NCBI GenBank assembly: GCA_030789695.1
Contig: CM061141.1
Span: forward strand, 171,382,807-171,446,806
From: Scilla litardierei
Lineage: Eukaryota; Streptophyta; Magnoliopsida; Asparagales; Asparagaceae
Length of the DNA stretch: 64,000 nucleotides
Direction of reading: 5' to 3'
The stretch's first letter is position 1. Every line of letters starts with the position of its first letter. This document shows positions 20,366-33,800 of this stretch, one piece after another. The position numbers and the translations under genes are program-made. The notes below the pieces were generated by a model. That model was not told the DNA's origin and ran no database searches. It was given only the letters and a program-made list of their open reading frames with translations.

Positions 20366-23279
20366 TAAAAAATCCGCAAAAATGTCTGTTGGAACCGACA
20401 ATCGTCATTTTCAACTTTAAAAAAATAAGAGAAGACAAATTTAGGCCAAAATCCTATTATTTAATAAAAAGATGCATATCTTCCAAAAAATTAGGAAAAT
20501 AGCCCCGAGGTCAGAATAATCTACAAAAATGCCCGTTGGAACTGGGAGATCGCCAAAAATCATATTATTTCATAAAAATACATATCTTATAGAAAATAAA
20601 AAAAGTTGTCCCAAGCTATGAAAAGTCTGCAAAAATGTCCGTTAAAACCGATAGATCGCCTCCTTCACCTTAAAAATAAGAGAAGAAAAATGTTGGCTAT
20701 AAAAATCTTCCATAAAATGTATAAAATAGCACCGAGCTCAGAAAAATCCGCAAAAATATTAATTGGAACCGGGAGATCGCCAATTCAACTGAAAAATAAG
20801 AGAATGCAAACTTAGGCCAAAAATTAAATCATTTAATAAAAGATCCAGATCTTCCAGAAAATTTAGAAAATAGCCCCGAGGTAAGAATAATCTGCAAAAA
20901 ATGTCTAATGGAATTGGGAGATTGCCATCTTCAACTTAAAAATAAGAGAAGACAAACTTTGGCAAAAAAATCATCTCATTTAATAAAAAGATTTATAAAC
21001 TTCCCAAAAATGTAGAAAAATAGACCTGAGCTCAGGAAAAATCCGCCAAAATGTCCATTGAAACCGGGAGAACGCAATCTTCTACTAAAAAAATAAGAGA
21101 AGACAAAATTATTCTATAAAAATCATTTCTTTTAATATAAATATCCATATCTTATAGAAAATGTAGAAAATAGGCCGGAGCTCAAAAAAATCCGCACAAA
21201 TGTAAATTGGAACCGGGAGATCGCCATCTTCAACTGAAAAAAGAGAAGACAAAATTGGGTCAAAAAATCATATCATTTAATAAAAATATCCATATCTTCT
21301 AGGAGAGGAAGAAAAATAATGCAAAACAAAAAAAAATCTGTAAAACTTTCTGTGGAAACAGGTAGATCGCCATTTCAACTGAAAAAATTAGAATATAGCA
21401 ATCCACAAAAAATTCTGTTGGAACAGGGAGATCGTAAAATATAGAAAATATAGAAAATATAGAAAATAGAAAATCAATCATTTACTAAAAAGATCCTTAA
21501 ATTCATAAAATATAGACAATAACACCGAGCTCATAAAAATCCACAAAAAAGTCTGTTGGAACAGGAATATCGTCATTTTCAACTGAAAAATAAGAAAAGA
21601 TAAAATTAGGCCAAAAATTATATCATTTAATAAAATGATACTTATATTCCAGAAAATTTAGAAAATAGCCCCGAGGTCAGAATAATATGCAAAAAATGTA
21701 TGTTGGAACTGAAAGAACGCCATATTCAACTGAAAAATAAGAGAATAAAAAATTAAACCATTAAAATCTTATCATTTAATATCTTCCAACATATGTAGAA
21801 AATAGTCTAGAGTTCAGAAAAATCCAAATTTTCGTTGGAACCGAGAGATCTCCATCTTCAACTAAAAAAATAAGAGAAGACAAATATAGGCTATAAAAAT
21901 AATACCATTTAATAAAAAGTTCTTTATCTTCCATAAATTTTAGAAAAAAGCACCGAGCTCAAAAAAATCCGCAAAAATGTTCATTAGAACCATGGTCGCC
22001 ACCTTCAACTGAAAAAATAAGAGAAGCCAAAATCAGGCAATAAAAATCGTATCATTTAATATAAAGATTCATATCTTATAGAAAATGTAGAAAATATCCT
22101 GGAGCTCAAAAAATCCGTAAAAATGTTCGTTAAAACCGGGAGATCATCATCTTCGTCTAAAAAACAGAGAAGACAAAAATTAGGCCAAAAAATCACATCA
22201 TTTCATAAAAAGATCCATATCTTCAAGAAAATGTAGAAAAATAGCCTCAAGTTAAAAAATCTGCAAAAATATCCATTGGAACCGGGAGATCGCCATCTTC
22301 AACTGAAGAAAATAAGAGAAGACAAAAGTAGTCTATAAAAATCATATCATTTATAAAAATGTAATAAACAGTACCGAGCTTATAAAAATCTGCAAAAATG
22401 TCTGTTGGAACAGGAAGATCACCATCTTCAACTGAAAAATAAGAGAAGACAAAATTAGGCAAAAAATCTTATCATTTAATAAAAAGATCCATATCTTCCA
22501 GAAAATTTAGAAAATAATCCCGATGTCAGAATAATAGGCAAAATGTCCAGTAGAAATGGGAGATCGCTACCTTCAACTAAAAAAATAAAAGAAAAGACAA
22601 TGATGCCAAAAGTCATATCATTTAAAAAAACATCCATAACTTCTCGAAAATGTTGAAAAATAGCCCCGAGCTCAGAAAAACCTGCAAAAATGTCCCTTGG
22701 ATCATGGAGATCGACATCTTCAACTGAAAAATAAGATACGACAAAATTAGGTTATAAAAATCATATCATTTAATGAAAAGATTCATATTATACAAAAAAT
22801 ATAGAAAATATCCCTAGTTCAAAATAAATTCGCACAAATGTCCATTGGATCTGGGAGATCGCCATCTTCAAAGGAAAAAAAAAGAAGACAAAATTAGGCC
22901 AAAAAATCATATCATTGCATAAAAGATACATATCTTCCAGAAAATATAGAAAATTAGTCTCAAGCTAAAAAAATCTGCAAAAATGTTTGTTGGAACTGGG
23001 AGATCGCCATCTTTAACTGAAAAAATAAGAGAAGACAAACGTAAGCTACTTAAATCATATTATTTAATAAAAAGTTCTATATCTTTCATAAAATGTAGAA
23101 AATAGCACCGAGCTCAAAAAATACGCAAAAATGTCCTTTCTGGAACCGAGAGATTGCCATCTTCAATCAAAAAATAAGAGAATACAAACTTATGCTATAA
23201 AATCATATCATTTAATATTAAGATACAAAACTTTCCAAAAATTTAGAAAATAGCACTGAGCTCAGAAAAATCCGCAAAA

Positions 23280-26200
23280 ATGTTTGTTGGAACCAGGGGA
23301 TCACCATCTTCAACTGAATAATAAGAGAAGACAAATTAGGTTATAAAAATCATATCATTTAATATAAGGATTCATATCATATAGAAAATGTAGAAAATAG
23401 CTCGGAGCTCAGAAAAATCCGAAAAAATGTCCGTTGGAACCGAGAGATCGCCATCTGCAACTGAAAAATATAAGAAGACAAAATTAGGACAAAAACATAT
23501 CATTTAATGAAAAGATACATATCGACCATAAATGTAGAAAGTAGCACCGAGCTCAGAAAAATCTGCGTAAATGTCCGTTGGAACTGGGAGATCGCAATAT
23601 TCAACTGAAAAAAGAGAAGACAAAATTAGGCCAAAAATCATATCATTTCATAAAAAGATTCATATCTTCCAGAAAATGTAGAAAAAAAGCCCAAAGCTAA
23701 GAAAAATCCGTAAAAATGTCCGTTGGAGCCTGGAGATCGCCATCTTCAACTGAAAAATATGAGAAGACAAAAATTAGGCTATAAAAATCTTGTCATTTAA
23801 TAAAGAGATCCATATCTTTAATAAAATGTAGAAAATAGCAAGGAGATCAGAAAAATCCGCAAAAATGTCCGTTCGAACAGGAAGATCACCATCTTTAACT
23901 GAAAAATAAGAAGAAAAAATAGGATATACAATTCATATCATTTAATATAAAGATTCTTATCTTCCGAAAGTGTACAAAATAACCCCCAAGCTCAGAAATT
24001 TCTGCAAAAATGTCCGTTGGAACCGGGAGATCGCCATCTTCAAATAAAAAAATAAAAGAAGATAAACTTAGGCCAAAATAGCATATCATTTAATAAAATG
24101 ATACATATCTTCCAAAATGTGGAAAATAGCCCAGAGCTCAAAAAATTCGCAAAAATGTCTGTTGGAACCGGGTGATCAGCACCTTCAACTGGAATATTAG
24201 AGAAGAAAAACTTAGGCTAAAAATTATATCATTTAATAAAAAGATTCCATCTTTAACTAGAAAGGTTGAGAAGACAAACTAAGGCTATAAAAATCTTATC
24301 AAGTAATAAAAAGATAATTTTCTTTCATAAAATATAGAAAATAGCACCAAGCTCAGAAAATGATATATAGAATCTTATCTGTTGAAGATGGCGATTTTTC
24401 GGTTACAACAGACATTTTTATAGATGAAGATGGCGATTTCTCAGTTCCAAATTTTGTCTTCTCTTATATTTCAATTGAAGATGTCGTTTTCCCCTGTTTC
24501 AACAGACATTTTTGGCCAAAATTTTCTTCTCTGATGTCATTTAATAAAATGTTCCATATCTTCCAGAATATGTGAAACATGGTCCGAAGTTTAGAAAGAT
24601 CCGCAAAAATGTCCGTTAGAACCAGAAGATCGCTATCTTCAATCGAATATATCAGGAGACAAAATTAGGCCAAAAAATGATATCGTTTAATAAAAAGATC
24701 GCCATCATCAACTGAAAAAGATGAGAAGACAAAAGTTGGCAACAAAAATCGTATCAATTAATATAAAGATCCTTATCTTTCAGAAAATATGTAAAATAGC
24801 ACCGAGCTCAGAAAAATAAGCAAAAAATTTCGATGAAACCAAGAGATCGCCATCTTCAACTGAAAAAATAAGAGAAGACAAAAAATATACTATAAAAATC
24901 ATATCATTTAATATAAAGATCTAAATCTTTCAGAAAATGTAGAAAATTGCCCGGACTTAGAAAAATCTGCAAAAAGTCCGTTAGAACAAGGAGATCGCCA
25001 TCTTTAACGAAAAAAAATAAGAGAATACAAAATTAGTCCAAAAATCATATCATTTATAAAAAGATACATATCTTCCAGAAAAAGTAAAAAAATAGTCGCG
25101 AACTCAGAAAAATCCGCAAAAATGTCTGGAGCAAGGAGATCGCCAACTTTAACTGAAAACTAAGAGAAGACAAACTTATGCAGTACAAATCATATCATTT
25201 AATAAAAAGATAAATATCTTCCATAATATTTAGAAAATAACCCCGATATCAGAAAAATTCACAAAAATTCCATTGGAAACGGGATATCACCATCTTCGAC
25301 TGAAAAAGATGAGAAGACAAACATAGTCAATAAAAATCATATCATTTAATAAAATGAACCACATCTTCAATGAACTATAGAAAATATTCCCAAGCTCAGA
25401 AAATCGACAAAAATGTTTGTTGGAAACAGGAATTTGCCATCTTCAAATAAAAAATAAGAGAGGACAAAATTAGGGCAAAAATTCATATCATTTAATAAAA
25501 AGTTCCATAACTTCCCAAAATATAGAAAAATAGTTCAGAAAAATCCGCAAAAATGTTTGTTGGAACCAGGGGATCGCCATCTTCAATTGAATAATAAGGG
25601 AAGACAAAATTAAGTTATAAAAATCATATCATTTAATATAAGGATTCGTATCATATAGAAAATGTAGAAAATAGCTCGGAGCTCAGAAAAATCCGAAAAA
25701 ATGTCCGTTGGAACCGAGAGATCGCCATCTGCAACTGAAAAATATAAGAAGACAAAATTAGGACAAAAACATATCATTTAATGAAAAGATACATATCGAC
25801 CATAAATGTAGAAAATAGCACCGAGCTCAGAAAAATCTGCGTAAATGTCCGTTGGAACTGGGAGATCGCAATATTCAACTGAAAAAAGAGAAGACAAAAT
25901 TAGGCCAAAAAATCATATCATTTCATAAAAAGATTCATATCTTCCAGAAAATGTAGAAAAAAAGCCCAAAGCTAAGAAAAATCCGTAAAAATGTCCGTTG
26001 GAACCTGGAGATCGCCATCTTCAACTGAAAAATATGAGAAGACAAAAATTAGGCTATAAAAATCTTGTCATTTAATAAAGAGATCTATATCTTTAATAAA
26101 ATGTAGAAAATAGCAAGGAGATCAGAAAAATCCGCAAAAATGACCGTTCGAACAGGAAGATCACCATCTTTAACTGAAAAATAAGAACAAAAATAGGATA

Positions 26201-26640
26201 TAAAAATCATATCATTTAATATAAAGATTCTTATATTCCAGAAAGTGTACAAAATAACCCGAGCTCAGAAAATTCTGCAAAAATTTCTGTTGGAACTGGG
26301 AGATCGCCATCTTCAAATAAAAAAATAAAAGAAGATAAAATTAAGCCAAAATAGCATATCAATTAATAAAATGATACATATCTTCCAAAAATGTGGAAAA
26401 TAGTCCGGAGCTCAAAAAATTCGCAAAAATGTCTGTTGGAACCGGGTGATCACCATCTTCAACTGGAATATTACAGAAGAAAAAATTATGCTAAAAATTA
26501 TATCATTGAATAAAAAGATTCCATCTTTAACTGGAAAATTAGAGGAGACAAACTAAGGCTATAAAAATCTTATCAATTAATAAAAAGATAAATTTCTTTC
26601 ATAAAATATAGAAAATAGCACCAAGCTCAAAAAAAGATAT
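23280..26640 (+). repeat. Multi-monomer duplication within the array (offset ~2275 bp)
   Basis: The block at ~23280-24360 recurs at ~25553-26640 with few differences. Shared peculiarities include ACCAGGGGATC followed by GAATAATAAG, TATAAGGATTC, CATATCGACCATAAATGTAG, ATCTGCGTAAATG and GAAAAAAAGCCCAAAGCTAAG. Neighbouring monomers are much less alike, so this is a recent multi-monomer (higher-order) duplication. Confidence 0.75.
24355..24535 (-). repeat. Strand-switch module in the satellite (M3), longest copy
   Basis: AAAATGATATATAGAATC introduces ~175 bp of reversed satellite (GTTGAAGATGGCGATTTTTC, GATGAAGATGGCGATTTCTC, CCAAATTTTGTCTTCTCTT). Forward repeat resumes at GATGTCATTTAATAAAATG. Its reverse complement closely matches ~30550-30750 and the sequence split by E2 at 37126-37168/55358-55515, so one module is shared by both array orientations. 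Confidence 0.75.
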
Positions 26641-26649
26641 ATAGAAATC

Positions 26650-26711
26650 TTATCTGTTAATTTTGTTTTCTCTGATTCTTAAGTTGAAAATTTCGATCTC
26701 CCAGTTCCAAC
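26650..26711 (-). repeat. Start of reversed satellite, cut by the copia-like LTR (M4)
   Basis: After AAGATATATAGAAATCTTAT the sequence is reversed satellite (TTTGTTTTCTCTGATTC, GTTGAAAATTTCGATCTCCC). Unlike M1-M3 it does not return to forward: an LTR begins at 26712 and everything beyond it is in reverse orientation. Confidence 0.7.
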
Positions 26712-27853
26712 TGATAAAGTATTTACAGTCGCCTGTAGAATTACAGTCGCCTGTGAAATGGTCATCTATAGTTTGAAGTCGTAAGTGTAAAAGTTGCATT
26801 TTTCTCAGCTCCTTTCCATCTCTAGTGACAGTCGCCTGCTGAATGATATTCAGTCACCTATGAATTCCTCTACAGTCGTCTGTGCACAACTTGTATTTTC
26901 TAGGCTTCATCCCAATGTGCAAGTCAGTTGACTGATGAAGTTTTTACACTCGCATGTCTATTTATAGTTGCCTGTGTAGCCTTCTACAGTCGCCAGTCCT
27001 GGCTCAGATTATAGCCGTTGGGAATTTTATAGCCGTTGACCAGTAGACTGTCAGTTGTTCATCAGTCGACTGCCTGTGCCATAAACTGCCAAAATCTAGC
27101 CGTTGCAGATTTATTCATTTTGGATTTTTGCTTGGGTTTGAGGGTTTCTTTTGGCTTCCTAAATATAGGAGATGGCTGAGTTCATTAGGACTCCTTGGAA
27201 CTATTGAAGATCATTTGAGAATCATTAAGCCACTCTCAAACTCTTTCATTTCCCTCTTAAAGCTCATTCTCTCCTTCATGCATTGAAGTCAAGTTCAAGG
27301 GAAATCATCCAAGTGCTTTCAAGCTAATCTCATCACTTGGAGATCATCTTCTATGCCTTACGTTCATTAATGAGTAAGTTCATCTCAAGTCATAGGTAAG
27401 AGTATTTGTTTTACTTTATGTTTTCAACCCTAATTCTCTTTGTGGGAATTAGATACTCTCTTTGTGGGAGTTTAGTGTCCTAGTGTAGGACTAACCCTAA
27501 TTCTCTATGTGGGAGTTAGTAATTCTCTGTGTGAGAATTTGACCCTTGAGTAGGGTTGGTTTGGTTCTTGTATAGGACAAAATCCTCTGTGTGAGGTACC
27601 TCTTTGTGAGATTGTATTCACTTCTCTTTGTGGGAATTATTGTGAATATTGGTGTGGATAGACGTACCCATGTTTGGGGAACTAAGGTGAAATATTGTGT
27701 TTATGTTTGGATTGATTGTGTTAATTAATTCCACTTGTATTTATTATTCTGTATTTTCAAATTAATTTTTAATTGCACAATTTATTGCCATTAATCTATT
27801 CAACCCCTTAAAGAGTGTTTATTGTTAGTATTGCAAGGTAGACGGTCCTTACA
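26712..27853 (+). mobile_element. Probable solo LTR, Ty1/copia-like, 1142 bp
   Basis: A non-satellite block with TG...CA ends (TGATAAAGTATTTACAG ... GGTCCTTACA) and a possible TATA region CCTAAATATAGG near 27163. There are two motif clusters: CAGTCGCCTG-like repeats at ~26735-27080 and TCTCTTTGTGGGA-like repeats at ~27430-27640. No coding sequence is present. The flanks CCAAC and ATATT do not form a target duplication, and the satellite phase differs on the two sides, so rearrangement after insertion is likely. The copia assignment rests on general look and size only. Confidence 0.5.
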
Positions 27854-30800
27854 ATATTTTGGCCTAATTTTGTCTTCTCTTATTCTCCAGTTAAAGATTG
27901 CAATCTCCCGGTTCATACAAACATTTTTACGGATTTTTCTAAGCCCATGATTATTTTCTATACTTGCTGGAAGGTATGGATCTTTTTATTACATTATATG
28001 AATTTTGTAGCTTAATTTTGTCTTCTATTATTTTTAAGTTGAAGATGGCAATGTCCCTGTTCCAACGGACATCTTGGCCGATATTTTTGAGCTCAGGACT
28101 ATTTTCTACATGTTCTGTAAATATGTATATTTTTAAATGATATGATTTTTCTACCCTAATTTTGTCTTCTTTTATTTTTCAATTAATGATGGCAATGTCC
28201 CGGTTTCAAAGGAAATTTTTGCGGATTTTTTGAACTCATGGATATTTTCTACTTTTTATTTTAGATATGGATCTTTCTATTAAATGATATGATTTTTATA
28301 GCCTACGTTTGTCTTTTCTTATTTTTCACTTGAAAATGCCGGTTTCCCGGTTCCAACGGAAATTTTTGCGGATTTTTCTAACATCCGGGCTATTTTCTGT
28401 ATTTTTTGGAATATTACGATCGTTTTATTTAATGTGATGATTTTTTTCTAATTTTGTCTTCTCTTAGCTTTTTGGTTGATGATGGCGATCTCCCGATTCC
28501 CACAGATATTTTTGAGGATTTTTCTAAGCTCTGTGCTATTTTTTGTATTATCTGGAAGATATCGAACGTTTTATTAAATGATATGATATTTTGGCCTAAT
28601 TTTGTGTAGATTTTTCCGAGCTTGGGGATATTTTCAACATTTTATGGAAAATAAGAATCTTTATATTAAATGATATGATTAAATTTATTGCCTAATTTTG
28701 TCTTCTATTATTTTTCAGTTGAACATAACGATCTCCCGGTTCTAACGGACATTTTTGCGGATTTTCTATGCTCTGTGCTATTTTCTTTATTTTATGGAAG
28801 ATATGGATCTTTTTATTAAATGATATGATTTTTATAGCTTAAGTTTGTCTTCTATTATTTTTAAGTTGAAGATGTCGATCTCCCGGTTCCAACAGACATT
28901 TTTGCAGATTTTTTGTAGCCCAATGCTATTTTCTACATTTTATGGCAGATATGGATATTTTTATTAAATGATAAGATTTTTATAACCTAATTTGTCTTCT
29001 CTTGTTTTCTAGTTGAAGATGGTGATATTTATATTGAATGATTTGATTTTTGGCCTAATATTGTCTTTCTTATATATCAGTTGAAGATGGAATTCTCTTG
29101 GTCCGAACAGACATTTTTGGGCATTTTTCTGAGCTTCAGGTTATTTTCCACATTTTCCAGAAGATATGGATCGTTTTATTAAATGATATGATTTTTGGCC
29201 TAATTTTGTCATCTCTTATTTTTTCGGTATAAGTTGGCGATCTCCCGGTTCCAACTGATATTTTTGCGGATAGTTCTGAGTTGCGGCTATTTTTCACATT
29301 TTCTAGAATATATGGATCGTTTTGTTTAATGATAGCAGAGAGGACAAAATTAGGCCAAAAATGTCCTTTGGAACCGGGAAATCATGATCTTTCGGTTTCA
29401 ATGGACATTTTTGCAAATTTTCCTGAGATTGGAGTTATTTTCTGCATTATCTAGAAGATATGGATCTTTTTATAAATGATATGATTTTTCTAGCCTAATT
29501 TTGTCTTTTCTTATTTTTGACTTGAAGATATAGGTCTCCCAGTTCCAACAGACATTTTTGCGTATTTTTCTGACCACGAGACTATTTTCTGTATTTTTCT
29601 GAAAGATATCGATCATTTTATTAAATGATATGATTTTGACCAATATTTATCTTCTCATATTTTTTCGTTGATGATAGCGATCTCCCAGTTCCAACGGATA
29701 TTTTTGCGGATTTTTCTGAGCTCTGGGGTATTTTCTGTATTTTCTGGAAGATATCGATCAATTTATTAAATGATATGATTTTTGGCTGATAGCATGTCTT
29801 TTTTAAAAATTTAGCAATCTCCCAGTTCCGACAGATATTTTTATGGATTTTTTGAGCTCCGGGATATTTTGTACATTTTTTGGAAAATAATAATCTTTAT
29901 ATTAAATGATATGATCTTTATTGTCAAATTATGTCTTCCCTAATTTTTTCATTTGAACATAGCGATCCCCGGTTCCAATGGACATTTATTCGGATTTTCT
30001 GAGATCGGTGCTATTTCTTTATTTTATGGAAGATATGGATGTTTTTATTAAATGATATGATTTTTATTATTTAAGTTTGTCTTCAATTATTTTTAAATTT
30101 AAGATGGCGATCTCCCGGTTTCAACGGACATTTTTGCGGATTTTTCCGATGTGAGTGATATTTTCTGCATTTTTGAAAGATAAGAATCTTTTTTAAAATA
30201 ATATGATTTTATAACCAAAGTTTGTCTTCTCTTATTTTTCAATTGAAGATGGCGATCTTTATAGAAGATGATTTTTTTCGCCTAATTTTGTCTTCTCTTA
30301 TATTTTAGTTGAAGATGTGATTCTCTCGGTCCCAAAGGACATTTTTGCGGATTTTTTTGAGCTCCGGGTTATTCTCCACATTTTCTGGAAGATATGGATT
30401 GTTTTATTAAATGATACGATTGTTGGACTAATTTTGTCTTCTCGTATTTTTCCTGTTGAAGTTGACGATCTCACGGTTCCAACTGCCATTTTTGCGGATA
30501 TTTTTAAGCTCCAGACTATTTTCCACATTTTTCGAAAGGTGTGGATCGTTTTATTAAATGATATCGAAAAAGACAAAATTAGGCCAAAAATGTTTGTTGG
30601 AACCAGGAAATCATCATCTTCAATTTAAATATAAGAGAAGACAAAATTCGGAACCGGGAAATCACCATCTTCTTCTATAAAAATGTTCATTATAACCGGG
30701 ATATCGTCATCTTCAACTTAAAAGATTTTTATATATCATTTTCTAAGCTTGTTGCAATTTTCTACATTTTATGAAAGATAGATACTATTTATTGAATGAC

Positions 30801-33800
30801 CAGATTTTTCGGCCTAATTTTGTCTTCTCTTCCTTTTAAGTTGAAGATGGCGATCCCACTGTTCTAACAGACATTTTGCCGATATTTCTTAGATCGGTGC
30901 TATTTTCTGTCTTTTCTGGAAGATATGGATTATTTTTTAAATGATATAATTTTTTGGTTGATTTTGTCTTCTCTTATTTTGTTGTTGAAAATATCGATCT
31001 CCCGGTTCCAACAGACATTTTTTTTCGATTTTTATGAACTCTGTGATAATTTCTACATTTTCTGTATGATATAGACCTTTATATTAAATGATATGATTTT
31101 TAGGTTTTAAATTTGTCTTCTCTTATTTTTTATTGAAAATGTCGATCTCTCGGTTCCAACAGACATTATTTGGACTTTTCTGTCTCGGTGCTATTTTCTA
31201 AATTTTATGGAAGATATGGATCTTTTTATTAATTGGTATGATTTTTATCATCTCTGTTTATCATCTCTTATTTTTTAGTTGAAGATGGGGTCTCCCGGTT
31301 TAAACGGAAATGTTTGCAAATTTTTATGGGCTCGGGCTATTTTCTGCACTTTCTGGACGATATGGATCGTTTGATATGATTTTTTTACCTAATTTTGGTT
31401 CTCTTATTTTTCATTGAAGATGGCGATCGTTTGGTTCCAACGGACTATATTTGCAGATTTTTTTGAACTACGTGCTTTTTTCTACATTTTCTGTAGGATA
31501 TGAATCTTGATAAATGATATGTTTTTATAACCTAATTTTGTCTTCTCTTCTATTTTCGATTGAAGAAGGCGGACCCCATGTTCCAACGGAATTTTTTGCG
31601 GTTTTTTCTAAGCTCGGGGCTATTTTCTACATTTTCCATAACATATGAATCTTTATATTAAATGATCTGATTTTTGTAGCCTAATTTTATTTTCAACATT
31701 TTCTGTTTGATATGATTTTTACCTAATTTTGGCTTCTCTTATTATTTTCATTGAAGATGGTGATCACTTGGTTCCAACGGACTTATTTATGGATTTTTTA
31801 AGCTACGTGCTTTTTTTTTACATTTTCTGTAGGATATGAATCTTTAAAAATGATATGATTTTTATAACCTAATTTTGTCTTCTCTTCTGTTTTCGGTTGA
31901 AGAAGACGGTCTCCATGTTCCAACGGACTTTTTGCGGTTTTTTCTAAGCTCGGGGTTATTTTTTTACATTTTCTATAAGATATGAATCTTTATATTAAAT
32001 GATATGATTTTTGTAGCCTAATTTTATTTTTCTCTTATTTTTCAGTTGAATATGATGATCTCCCGATTCCAATGGACATTTTACAGACTTCTCTGACCTC
32101 CGGACTATTTTCTATATTTTTTGGAATATATGGATCTTTCTATTAAATGATATGATTTTTGGCCTAATTTTATCTTTCCATTGTTTAGTTGAGGACGATG
32201 ATCTCCTGGTTCCAACAAACATTTTTAGCAGATTTTCTGAGCTCGACACTATATTTTACATTTTCTGTAAGATATGGATCTTTATAATAAAAGATATAAT
32301 TTTTAAATCCTAATTTTGTCTTCCCTTATTTTTCAGTTGTAATGGCGATCTCCCAGTTCCACGGACATTGTTGCAGATTTCTCAGAACTCGGGATTATTT
32401 TCTTCATTTTCTGAAAGATATGGATGTTTTATTGAATGATATGATTTTTATAACCTAAGTTGATGGTGATTCCCGTTTTCAATGGAAAGTTTTGCATATT
32501 TTTATGAGCTTCGGCCTATTTTCCACATTTTTGCAAGACGTGGATAGTTTTATTAAATGATATGATTTTTAGGCCTAATTTTGTCTCCCCTTATTTTCCA
32601 ATTGAAGATGGCAATCTCCCGGTTCCAACTGACATTTTTGCAGATTTTTCTGAGCTCAGGGCTATTTTCTACATTTTCTTGAAGATATGAATATTTTATT
32701 ACTTTATATGATTTTTGTAGGCTAATTTTGTCTTCTATTATTTTTCAATGGAAGATGGCAATATTCCTGTTCCAACGGACATTTTTACCTATTTTTCTGA
32801 GCTCGAGACTAGTTTCTACATTTCTATAGGATATTGATATTTTTATTAGATGATATGATTTTTCTATCCTAATTTTGTTTTCTCTTTATTTTTTTTGAAT
32901 TGAACATAGCGATCTCCCGATTTCAACGGAAATTTTTGCGAATTTTTTAACCTCGACGCTATTTTCTGTGTTTTATTGTCGATATGAATATTTTTTTAAA
33001 TTATAAGATTTTTGTAGTCTACATTTATCTTCTCTCTTTTTTTACTTGAAGATGGCACTCTGCCAGTTCCAACAGACATTTTTGCGGATTTTTCTGAACT
33101 CGGTGCTATTTTCTGAATTTTCTGGAAGATACCGATCGTTTTATTACATGTTTTGATTTTTTTGGCCTAATTTTTCTTTCTCTTATTTTTAAGTTGAAAA
33201 TTCCAATCTCCAGTTCCAACTGATATTATGCCGATTTTTCGGAGCTCGGGGCTAGTTGTACATTTTTTGAAAGATGTGGATCTTTTTATTAAATGTTATC
33301 ATCGTTAGCCTAATTTTGTCTTCTCTTAGTTTAAGTTGAAGATGGCGATCTCACTGTTCCAACTGACATTTTGTCGATTTTTCTGAGAACGGGGCTATTT
33401 TTCTGCATTTTCTGGAAGATATGGATCGTTTTATGAAATGATATTATTTCTTGGTTTAATTTTGTCTTCGCTTATTTTTTTTCGTTGAAAATATCGATCT
33501 CCCGGTTCCAACGGACATTTTTGTGGACTTTTTCGAACTCTGGGATAATTTCTACATTTTCTGTATGATATGGCCCTTTATATTAAATGATATGATTTTT
33601 AGGTTTTAATTTTGTCTTCTCTTATTTTTTTCTATTGAAAATGTCGATCTCTCGGTTCCAACAGACATTTTTTGGACTTTTCTGTCTCGGTGCTATTTTC
33701 TAAATTTTATGAAAGATATGGATCTTTTTATTAAATATATGATTTTTATCGTCGTTGTTTATCATCTCTTATTTTTCAGTAGAAGATAGCAATTTCCCGG

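Larger units (their letters stand above)
18882..26660 (+). repeat. 147-bp satellite array, forward, segment A3
   Basis: About 50 forward monomers with the same landmarks, including strand-switch modules near 20283 and 24355. Shortened monomers, which join the ATAAAAAGAT block straight to the CTTCAACTG block, lie near 20168, 24243, 24700 and 26517. The run ends at the switch to reverse orientation near 26650. Confidence 0.92.

Noticed and set aside
26712..27853. Treating the block as a host gene promoter with 5' exon
   Set aside because: It has TG...CA ends, interrupts the satellite abruptly on both sides, and contains no splice-compatible coding exon.
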